Program-made: the position numbers and the translations under genes
Shown: piece after piece, positions 46,042-54,995 of the stretch
How positions within the stretch are numbered: the stretch's first letter is position 1
How the letters are laid out: the number at the start of each line of letters is the position of its first letter
Notes under the pieces: model-generated
Told to the model about the DNA's origin: nothing
What the model saw: the letters and a program-made list of their open reading frames with translations, nothing else
Database searches by the model: none
Source of the DNA: Ceratopteris richardii
Taxonomy: Eukaryota > Streptophyta > Polypodiopsida > Polypodiales > Pteridaceae
Length of the DNA: 64,000 nucleotides
Direction: 5' to 3'
Assembly (NCBI GenBank): GCA_020310875.1
Contig: CM035423.1
Span: forward strand, 123,827,664 to 123,891,663

Positions 46042-47694
46042 AGAAGTATGGATCACCTGGAACTGCAAAATTTGTCCAGGTTGTACATAGCTTTCTCATC
46101 TCATTTTGCTCAGTTTTAGTAGTTTTCTTTAGCAATTTTATTCTTCTCCCTGGTGTTTTTAAAAAACCTAGAAGGCATTTCATAACCTCTGCAAACAAAA
46201 AAAACTTTTGGGTATTTTTTGGGAATTTTTCTAGCAATTTTAGCATTTTTCTAGCATTTTTTATCCCTTTCCGATGTCATTTTCTTGCCAATTAGGAGGA
46301 ATAAAAGGAGGCTCTCTGTGGTTTGATGGAAGAAATTGAACTTAGCCTTGTGGAAAATTTCATGATAAATTTTTTCAGAAATTTTTGGTAATTTTTTGGC
46401 AATTTTTTGGATTTTTCCTTCATTTTTTCTCTGTTTTTGGGTTATATTTGACAAAAAAAAAAAACCCTCCCCACCACCGACCACCCCCCCCTCCCCCCCC
46501 CTTGCCCCCCGTTTTGACAGCCCCCCCTCCCCCGCCCCCCGTTCTGACAGCCCCCCCTCCCCCGCCCCCCGTTCTGACAGCCCCCCCCCTTCCCCCGCCC
46601 CCCCCCGTTCTGACAGCACCCCCCCCCCCCATTCTGACAACCCCCCTCCCCCCCGTTCTGACAGCCCCCCCCCCCCCCACCCCCCGTTCTGACAGCCCCC
46701 CCCCCGCTCCCCGTTCTGACAGCCCCCCCCCCCCCCCCGTTCTGACAGCCCCCCCCCCCCCCCCGCCCTCCCCCCCTCCCCTCCCCCCCTCCCCCCCCCC
46801 CCCCCGCCCCCCGTTCTCACAGCCCCCCCCCCCCCAATTCTTTTTCCTTTTTTTTATTTTATTTTTCTTTTGTTTTATTTCATTCTTTTTTATTTTATTT
46901 TATTTTGTTTTTAATTTATTTACGATTTTTTTTAATTTTATTTTTATTTTAATTTTGATTTTATTTTTATTTTATTATCCGCACAGGCGTTTCAAAAAAA
47001 AAAGGGGTCTTTTTATTTTATTTTTTGTTTTCTTATTATATTTTAATATATATATAATAATTTTTTTTTTTTCATTTTTATGGCTCAAAGCTTTTGGCTC
47101 TGGATCGTGCCTCGGTTGGCCGTTTTTTACAAAAAAGGAGTCATTTTCATGTTTTTTGGCACCTTTGAACTCAGTTTTTGCCTTTAATTTTCCAAATTCC
47201 TACATTTTCTCTGAGTTTTGGTCAAAACCCACATGTTTTGAGCAACTTTATGACATGTTTTTATTTCCCCATATTGTAAACATGGTCTATTCTCACCTTG
47301 TCTTACCTTATGTTGCATAATATCCCACATGCACCCTCTGTAGCTCTACTGTTTGATCATTTTAACCGCCTCCAGGCCCCATCCACATCACCCATGCCCT
47401 CCCTTTACCAATTTGCCCAGCCCCATCCTTAACCCTCCCAATCCCTTCCATCCTCGACCCTCAGCCCTCCCCTCCCCCTCCTTTCTACCCTCCCATTGCA
47501 ACCCTTTGCTTTTCCATGGCAAAATCCAAATTTTGGTTCTTCTCTGGTGCTTGTTCTCTGCTACTCCTAGAAGACTTGGTGGCTGCTCAAAGGTTTCCTT
47601 TTGAAGTTTTGTAGCTCCAGCATCAGGTGTCATCTATGTTCCGAGTTTTGGCTGTAGCTCTCCAGGACGGAGAGCACATTAGGTGGTGGGCAAC
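46042..47694 (+). other. Noncoding 3' region of the gypsy element
   Basis: From the integrase end to the 3' LTR there is no coding sequence I can support. It holds T-rich sequence, the C-rich minisatellite and a further C-rich part at 47.37-47.5 kb. The 3' LTR is preceded by a purine-rich AGGTGGTGGG that may be the polypurine tract. Confidence 0.7.
46464..46838 (+). repeat. C-rich minisatellite in the gypsy 3' region
   Basis: About ten copies of a GTTCTGACAG core, separated by runs of C of variable length, followed by a T-rich stretch to about 47.08 kb. Open frames on both strands here are products of composition, not genes. Tandem repeats in the 3' untranslated region are known for plant Tat-type elements. 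Confidence 0.9.
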
Positions 47695-48722
47695 TGTTGA
47701 GCCCATAAAAGTCATGTTGGTCAAAGTCAACTGTAGTCAAAGTCAAGTTCAAAGTCAACTGGTCAAAGTCAACAAGGTCAAGGTCAAAGTCAACAGGTGC
47801 AAAGTCAAAGTGCTAAAGTGCAGGTGTCAAAGTGCACAGGTAGTGCACAATTAATTGTCCACAAAGGGTAAATTGGAGAAAGTGGGTTGCAGGTTGCAGA
47901 GGTATTTTCTCTAATTTCCCCAAGGTTCAAAGTGTGTTTTAAAGTGTTTTGGAAGGTTCAGGTGAACCCCCCCCTTATGTGCAGAAGTGAAGACTTAAAA
48001 GGAAATGTGTAGGTATGTGAAGTGGCAACGTACGCACAGGTGAAAGTATGGCCCCCCCATTAAAATTTTTGGTTTTAGTCTAAAGTCACTATAGGACAAA
48101 ACAGTGAGTCGTTGGCTGCCACTTGTAAAGAAAATCTTGGGACATCAAAGTGAGCACCAAGATGCTATTGCAGTTAGGAGCGTACGTGATCGACACACTC
48201 AAATCAAGGCAAGGTCTATTCTTGGACCAATCTTAGAGTAAGCAAGAGAGCATAGTCTAAGGAAGCAAGAGAGAGAAGGGCAAGAGTCACCATTGTGCGA
48301 CGCAGAGAAGTGGAAGTGAAGGAGTGCATAGGGAGTGCCTAAGGGATTGTGCAGAGAGTGCTAAGCTAGTCCCCCCAAGTATCTCAAGGTCCCATTGCAG
48401 TGGGTGCGTGCCGTCAGAAGGTATTCACTCCTCCCCCTTTGTGGAAGCTTAGTGCAAGGTGTGCACAAGGATAAGCTTGAAGCAGGTGGAGGTCTGGTGC
48501 AGAGGAGGCCGGCGGCAAGAAGACTTTGGGATATTGGGTATTTTGTAATTGGGCACTCTGTGGGATTGTGCACAGAGGTATTGGCTTGTCTTGTACTTCA
48601 AACATTGTAATTGTCTTACTGTAATCAATCGGCAGAAGCTTCCAGGTGTATTTTCTCTTCTTGTTTCTTCCCTTTTCTCCTACAAACCCTCAAACTCCTT
48701 CTTGTCTAAGAATCCACCAACA
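47695..48722 (+). repeat. 3' LTR of the gypsy element
   Basis: 1028 bp, same ends as the 5' LTR and about 98 percent identical by eye. Confidence 0.95.
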
Positions 48723-49630
48723 ACTTCAATGCATATCAAGCTCTTTTCCTCAATTCTCTTAAATCACAACATGGGAATTGCAAAGTGTAAGTTGCTATAC
48801 ATTTTTTTTTCTATTTAAGATCCATGCCATCCAATCTGATTTTCACTTTACAATGCAGTGCTACAAAGCTTCTCAAGATGCATATTGATCAGAATTTTCC
48901 TGGAATTGCTAAATTGAATGAACAAATGCAATTCGGATACATACAAATTCATGTGCCATTGCAGAAAGACGCAATGTCATGTGGCTGGAGAGTGATTGCA
49001 AATGTTGTAAGATTCTTGGAAAGAAGGTTTTACAGTACTGAACTAAACTTATCAGACTATCCAGATGCATGGATCATCTTGATCAGAGAGAGAGCAATAA
49101 ATGGCATTATCAAACATGCAATCTGCCCCACTGATCCAGACTCACCTCCACCCCCTCCATCTGATAAAATGAAGTCTGAAGAAAAAAATAAAGGGCATCC
49201 TCTTCACTCACCATTGAAGCATGGGACCAAGAAAATGAGTCAAGCTGAAAGCTCCAAAAAGAGCCACAAGCATCAGAGAAAAGAGGGCTCCAAAAAGGAT
49301 AGAAAGGGTTGAATCATTTTTTAGTCTAAGATTGAAATCTACTGTAAACACATAGGTTGGAAGATTTATTTATGTACAAATTGTATGTACTTATGCCATT
49401 CATTTTGAAGATGGTCATTGTAACCATATTTATTTTCCTTAACAATATTTATATGCCTTGAGAAATATACAGTTGTATTGAACCTCTTAAGAGTTAAATA
49501 AAAGTTCATTGCATGGTCCAATTAAATTTGGTCGTGTCACAAATATGACTGCATTGTGGGTTTCTGACTTCATTCTTGTTGGAACGTTTAAATTGGAGAA
49601 GATAGAGAAGAATGTAAAGAAGAAAGAGGA

Positions 49631-49698
49631 CACGACCGATACAAGCGATACGGGGAATCGGAGAATTTTGGATTGCCACTATCGCTTGCATCAGTCGT
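49631..49698. repeat. Hairpin repeat H9
   Basis: Left arm CACGACCGATACAAGCGATA, right arm TATCGCTTGCATCAGTCGT, with a variable centre. It lies about 320 bp after the protease stop codon. Confidence 0.8.
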
Positions 49699-49830
49699 AT
49701 TATCCATTTCAACATAGCATCCCCTTTAAGCAACCTTGCATGAGATGAGTTGTTGCAAGTTGTTTTTATAGTCATGAGTCAAACCTTTACGCAAAGTCAC
49801 TTTTTGAAGTCTCTCCCGATAGTTTGCTAA

Positions 49831-49899
49831 CACGACCGATCTAAGTGATAAGGGCGATCCGACAAGTTCAGATTGCGCTAGTCGCTTGAATCGGTCGTC
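49831..49899. repeat. Hairpin repeat H10
   Basis: Left arm CACGACCGATCTAAGTGATA, right arm TAGTCGCTTGAATCGGTCGT. It stands 200 bp after H9, a spacing similar to that of the units near 30 kb and 32 kb. Confidence 0.8.
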
Positions 49900-50880
49900 T
49901 TCTCTAATCTCGTCTCCTCTGTTTTATGACTTAAGTCATGCTCTTCATTTTTTGAAATATCAAACCTTGGATTGGAATTTGCACCAGGTTTTCCACCCTC
50001 TCTAATATTACTTGTTATGTGCACCATGATACTTTCTCTTGCATAACTTGAGGACAGAAAAGATGGATAGAATCAAATAATTTAATTGAAACTAATGTGC
50101 ACCTTTGATAGACTCAAATAATTTAATTGAAACTAGCTATTGAATTCTAGATCTCTTGTTCATCTAGAATCTACTTATGCAACCTGTATAATTATTTCTT
50201 AGTTGGAACCTCATCAGAATGTTAAGATTAAACAAAAAAAATGCCAATATGAGTTTAGATGAAGGGGAATAATTGAAGTCGTCAATTCACTCCTGCAAAT
50301 ACAAAACAATGGAAATATGAAATAAAGGACCTAAAAAATATCTAAGAATGTCTTGGTTTGTATTCTTATCATTGTACAATAAGAACCTCATCAAAATCTT
50401 GAAATTAAATTAAAAAATGCAAATATGAATATAGACATTTAAAATACATAATTTAGCACACATTCTTTGTCATCATCCTGCAAAGAAAATTCAATGGAAG
50501 TATCAATAGAAGCTTCTATAAGAGAGAGATACATTATGTAAGAATGTCAAGGGTTAACTTGTTACAATCTTAAGGGTTGGAACTTAATCACCCTTGGTGG
50601 CAGGCAAGTTATGCAAGATAATGATTTCTTTGATCTAATGTTAACTATTGCATCCTCAATTGAGAATCTACACTATGATGATACCTCATCAATGTATTCT
50701 AGGAGCTCCCTTACATTTCTAAGATTCCAATTTGCAGTGACAATTATTTTCCTTGATTGAAAATTCGGATGAATCAATACTTCTAACTCAAATTCTGGAC
50801 AGCTCTCCTCTGAGTCCAAGGCTATCCAAAGTCCAAGCTTTTTTTCCACCTTCTATAGTCATATCCTAAACCAGAGATTG

Positions 50881-51802
50881 TCAACATATTTGATATGAGA
50901 TTGAAAGAGAATTGGGACTAACTTTACATAAAATAATGTCACGTAGCTTTTGAACTTCTTTGCTATCCCATTCCCAACCTAAAACATCATCAATCTCTGA
51001 AATAGAGACTCTCCTATTCAACCACATTGTTTTTGTTTTCTGTAATAACATGTTTTTAAAGCATGCGACAAAGACATGAATAGGCAAAAACCATTGAATC
51101 TTTATCCTTCTCAAAATTCGGCCTGCTAACATTGCCTTTTGGATGTCAAATTTCATTTTGCATAGAAAACTTGAAACTATTGAATGATCAGGAGCATCCC
51201 AATCTAATGAAGAGATGCAAGGACCAGGTGCATGTACAAGATTTCCATAAGAACTCCTCCCTGATGGCACTTCGTAATTTGCATAATGGACAAATAACTC
51301 TATGCTATTGAAAAATTGAACAGATTTGTCTGCATACATGAGTTCTACATATTCCTTATGAAGAACTCTAAATGTTCCTGTTAAACATTCAATAGGTTGG
51401 CATTCCACAATATTGGAAGGAAAGTTATCTGCAGTACAAAAACATATGTTTTGTTATACAAAAACAACTAGAATGATAGAAGAGCATTTTAAAACTTCAC
51501 TTACAGTACGAAGGGAATTGCAGATGATTTTCTAGAACAAGATCCTTAGCGGTGTACACATGTTGTACTCGTGCAAACCAACCGCATCTCTTCAATTTGA
51601 AACTGAGAATACATCCCTTCCAGTGGTTTCTTGTGTTGTCTCTTTTGGCACGCTTGACTTTATGGGCACCTCTGCAGCTAGGAACCATAGTTACCCATTC
51701 ATTTACTTTCACAGAAAGAGGTTTCCACAAAGAATCCTCTCTTTTGTTGTAAACCTCAGATGAGGTTACATGATTGGAAGGACGACAAGAAGAAGAAGCC
51801 AT
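50881..51802 (-). CDS. Gene Y: unrecognised two-exon gene, apparently intact
   Basis: Minus strand. Exon 1 is 51802-51505, starting MASSSCRPSNHVTSSEVYNK. A GTAAGT donor and a TACTGCAG acceptor bound a 76-bp intron. Exon 2 is 51428-50881, ending in a stop. The frame is open through both exons, giving about 280 residues. Motifs: GAHKVKRAKRD, HWKGCILSFKLKRCGWF, FPSNIVECQPIECLTGTFRV, HAPGPCISSLDWDAPDHS, GRILRRIKIQWFLP and DDVLGWEWDSKEVQKLRD. There is no signal peptide or membrane segment and no family I know; the basic patches and paired Cys could suit a nucleic-acid-binding protein, which is only a guess. A TATAAATA on the minus strand at 51870-51863 lies 61 bp before the ATG. Confidence 0.6.
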
Positions 51803-52059
51803 TTGAACTTAGAGGAAGATGAATGTTCAAAGCGAGAAATCGATGTTCACAAATTTTGGCAGTATTTATAGAGAAAAAGGCTTTGTACACATGGAAACTT
51901 TTTATTGATGTAAACCCTGTCGCTGAATGATCATGAATTTTTGTGAACCCAAAAATATTTCGTATCTTCAAAAATCAATTCCTTCTTGGAAATTTGAGGA
52001 CTCTATTTGTCAATTTCCTTAATCTCTCATTAGCAAACAGCCCCTTTCGTCTGTTTTTC
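51803..52059. other. Upstream region of gene Y and edge of the gene block
   Basis: Contains the gene Y TATA box. Beyond about 52.03 kb the sequence passes into gypsy integrase sequence, so the right end of the gene block should be near here. I found no terminal inverted repeat shared with the left side. Confidence 0.45.
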
Positions 52060-52930
52060 GCCCTAATGCTCATGTGCTACTTTCAGCGTGGGTATCAAGA
52101 AGTCTAATGCTAGCACTGCATTTTGGCCAAATACCATCTAATATGGTGTGGCTTGGAGTACCGTTTTATAGGCAACTCGATATGCCCAAACAACATGGTG
52201 CAGCTGTTTGTCCCAGTCCAAGCATTTATTATTCACCAATTTTGTTAACACATTACAAAGTATTTTATTCGTGCTTTGGGCCTGGCCATTGGCTTGTGGA
52301 TGATATGGAGTCAACTTCTTCTGGATAACCATGAATTCTTGTAACAAGTGTTCAATGACCTCATTAAAGAAGTGCCATGATCACTCACCCATTCTATGGG
52401 CAAACCATATCTTGTGAACACGCTCTCAAATAAGAAATTTTCTATCGTTTAAGCATCATTCTTCATTGTGGCCATTACTTCTACCCACTTGGTTAGATAG
52501 TTTGTAGCAACAATAATGTATTCAGCATGTGAACCCTTAGCTGGGGGATTAATAAAACCTACAAAGTAGATTCCCCACTTAGAGAAAGCCCATCCTCCCA
52601 TCATGGGTTTCAATGGCATCTCATCTTTTTGTATCAGATACTGATTTCACTGACAAATGTTGCACCCCTTGACATAGGTATGTGCATCCATGTGAAGTGT
52701 CGGCCACCAAAGACCTATGGATAGAATTGCCTTAATCACACGATCTAGTCCAAAGTGTCCTCTTGCCACACCTTGGTGAGCAGTCTCCAAGATCTTCATA
52801 TATTCGCTATCATGGACACACAATCTAAGATATCCATCTTTTCCTCATCTATATAGATTATCTCCAATGAGAGCGTAGTCTACTGCTTCTTGTTCTAAGC
52901 TCCTTTGTCTAGCGAGGGTCATTTCTTGTA
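52060..52930 (-). mobile_element. Ty3/gypsy integrase fragment
   Basis: On the minus strand a decayed integrase: zinc-finger region and WWPTLHMDAHTYVKGC, then FSKWGIYFVGFINPP, TNYLTKWVEVMA and YHPQANGQAQSTNK. Both ends are abrupt, and no other part of the element is present. It differs from the other gypsy families in the window. Confidence 0.8.
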
Positions 52931-52934
52931 ATGA

Positions 52935-53853
52935 ACACAAAAAAAATATATATGTTTCTTGAAAGATGATCCACTAATTGATGGATCAAAACAGATATGT
53001 TTGAGTTGATCCAAGAACAAAAAACTTGCTATTTTTGTTCTTACACATGTTCAGTGTTTTGAACAATTCTTTGAGCACAATAGAAAATGACTTAATTCCT
53101 TTTGGGAAACTCTAATTAACTTATTAAGCTAACAATCATGAGTGATTTCATAAAAAATGATAGACTACATGCAGAGAAAGAAATTTGGCGAGTCACAGCT
53201 CCATCCGGACATTCATGGGCTGCAACAATCAGCAGACCAGTGAGCAAAGATATGCAAATATTGACGATCCTAAGATGCAATGCTAATGAAACTTTGTAGG
53301 ATTGTAATAGATACTATGCTGATTCTATCATGCTTTAAATCATTGCAAATTATCAACCACACACGGAGAACAAGCTCTGAGAAGATCACTGTTCTAATGG
53401 AGTTATGATAGAGAAGTAAGATGAGAATGTAATGATCATATATGTATTAAACATGTACAAATACAATGTCATTGGCAATCAAACATTGCTTAATGTGTGA
53501 GAGGTGAATGAGCTATGAGGTGATCTCTTACTTCACAATGGTTGTACTACAAAATGATCCCTCGACCTCGAGATACACGCAGGTCTTTTAGATCCTCTTC
53601 TTATAGTTCAACTTGGAGCCAAAGTTTGAATTCAAATGCAAACTTCTACCTAAAAAGTGAATGCTGACATATAAGATCGATTCTCTCATTGCTCAACAAC
53701 AAAGTGATATGTGATTTAGAGCTTCCTAACTTCTCCTGGCTGTAATCCACTTTTACAAGGATAAATGTAAAGTACTTTTACAAGAGGTTGATCATATGAA
53801 GCCTTTCATAGGTTATGCCAATAAGTTAAGCATACGCTAGTTAACCAAGTATG
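52935..53853 (-). repeat. Copia LTR relic, minus strand
   Basis: Read on the minus strand it matches the 3' half of the 32.5-kb Copia LTR in pattern: GCAGCCCATGAATGTCCGGA, a later AATAGCAAGTTTTTTG and ATCTGTTTTGATCCATC correspond to words near 33.36, 33.54 and 33.58 kb. A TATA-like TATAAGAAG lies near 53.61 kb. The relic is cut at 53854 by the inverted LTR structure. Confidence 0.6.
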
Positions 53854-54995
53854 TGTTGGTGCAAAGTCCAAACCCACACATTTGGCTTGAGGTTCATAAA
53901 GATATGAAGTTCCATGGAAACCATTGCTATAATTGGAAAACTTATCCTTTTACCTTTGTAAAAGTCATTTCTTTTTTACTTGAGAATATTTGTAATCACC
54001 TACCAAAAAGTCGTGGACTTGTTAGATAGAAAAGTAACTACTTCATTGAGAGAATATCTCCTAGAATGAAGGATAACTTTTAGAGAGAGCCAAAAGTTGA
54101 ATTCAAATTCAAATTTGAATACAACACTTATATAAAGTCACTTGAAAAAGTCACGGTTAGTAGCTTCAACTCCCAAGCTCTTCATTGCCATTGAGTAAGA
54201 GTGTAAGGCCTACATTGTAGCCTACAGTATCTAATTAGCTTAGTAAGCTAATGATTCCAAGTGGAATCACTTGAAATGATGAACCATACACATAGCAATC
54301 AATTTAGCAAATAAATCTCTACCCCTGGTTTTTTAGGATCTTTGGAGAGTTTGACCAGTCAGTACTTAGATGCACTTTTCGCCAAATTGGCTGACTGGAT
54401 TTGCTTACAAATTTCTTAGCATGTAGATAACTTCGAGCTGATTCCAACAAGCTATAGATCATTGAATTTCGTGAAGAATTGACAGAGATATGAGCAGCAC
54501 AATTTGATAGTTATAAATGACTATAACAGAGATATCATAGATGAACAATGTAGATGTATTGTATTAATGAACAATGTTTTACAAGGTCAAAGGCTTGGTA
54601 ATCATAGCCTAATGATAGAGAGTAGTGTACGCTACAATGTAGGCCTTACACTCTTACTCAATGTCAATGAAGAGCTTGGGAGCTGAAGCTACTAACCGCG
54701 ACTTTTTCAAGTGACTTTATATAAGTGTTGTATTCAAATTTGAATTTAAATTCAAGTTTTGGCTCTCTCTAAAAGTGATCCTTCATTCTAGGAGATATTC
54801 CCTCAATGAATTAGTTACTTTTCTATCTAACAAGTCCACAAATTTTCGGTAGGTGATTACAAATATTCTCAAGTAAAAAAGAAATGACTTTTACAAAGGT
54901 AAAAGGATAAATTTTCCAATAGCAATGGTTTCCATGGAACTTCATATCTTTATGAACCTCAAGCCAAATGTGTGGGCTTGGACTTTGCACCAACA
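53854..54995. repeat. Inverted pair of Copia LTR starts (1.1-kb palindrome-like unit)
   Basis: TGTTGGTGCAAAGTCCAA begins at 53854 on the plus strand and again at 54995 on the minus strand. The arms, about 53854-54228 and 54627-54995, are clearly alike (shared TTTGAATACAACACTTATAT and AAGTCACTTGAAAAAGTC). The minus-strand copy continues further, to about 54235, and is the 3' LTR start of the Copia element to the right, since a polypurine tract abuts it. The plus-strand copy starts exactly at the LTR terminus. This is what an aberrant or self-integration of a retroelement end would leave; inversion after insertion is the alternative. Confidence 0.75.

Larger units (their letters stand above)
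39320..48722 (+). mobile_element. Ty3/gypsy element with both LTRs and a 5-bp target duplication
   Basis: Target duplication ACTTC at 39315-39319 and 48723-48727. LTRs 39320-40345 and 47695-48722. Parts in order: gag (about 40.6-41.16 kb, PDEHIRRFLALCKTRGL), three knuckle-like Cys motifs (CSMCSKQGHIVSEC, CQLCRKVGHEAHEC, CFRCGECGHYQSRC), protease (VIVDGGSGINLMPEHT), reverse transcriptase (about 43.3-44.15 kb, FMDGFSGYNQISI), RNase H (44.3-44.75 kb, HVDASAYAVGAVL), and integrase (44.9-46.04 kb). A long noncoding 3' region with a C-rich minisatellite follows. The LTRs differ at about 19 positions by my count (roughly 2 percent), so it is a young fossil with a handful of breaks. Confidence 0.95.
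38740..49312 (+). pseudogene. Ulp1/C48-type cysteine protease gene, split by a gypsy insertion
   Basis: Exons fit at about 38740-38972, 39055-39213, 39289-39319 continuing at 48728-48786, and 48859-49312, all with GT-AG borders (donors GTATTA, GTAAGT, GTAAGT). Motifs: KVFIIDPLVTQCFLHKQ, VIYPYIEKGHWSLIIVD with the catalytic His, FLNSLKSQHG, and VPLQKDAMSCGWRVIANV with the Gln and the nucleophile Cys. This order is that of Ulp1-family SUMO proteases. The usual Asp of the (L/Y)DSL motif is Asn here. The tail is basic and Ser/Lys-rich. The gypsy element lies between HWSLIIVDF and its continuation; without it the frame is continuous. A polyadenylation-like AATAAA is at 49498. It starts just after the histone-like frame, in another frame, so the two may once have been one gene. 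Confidence 0.8.
49313..50880. other. Intergenic spacer with two hairpins
   Basis: AT-rich spacer between the 3' ends of the protease gene (+) and gene Y (-). Apart from hairpins H9 and H10 and a short duplicated word (AATAATTTAATTGAAACTA near 50.08 and 50.12 kb) I see no gene or repeat. Confidence 0.6.

Noticed and set aside
46251-47320. Long open frames on both strands (Gly-rich on minus, Pro-rich on plus)
   Set aside because: They are produced by poly-C/poly-G and T-rich composition within the noncoding 3' region of a gypsy element; no domain and no plausible start.
27060-52060. Terminal inverted repeats marking a CACTA or MULE element
   Set aside because: I compared the sequence near 27.06 kb with that near 52.03 kb and saw no matching inverted ends or target duplication; edges stay unresolved.
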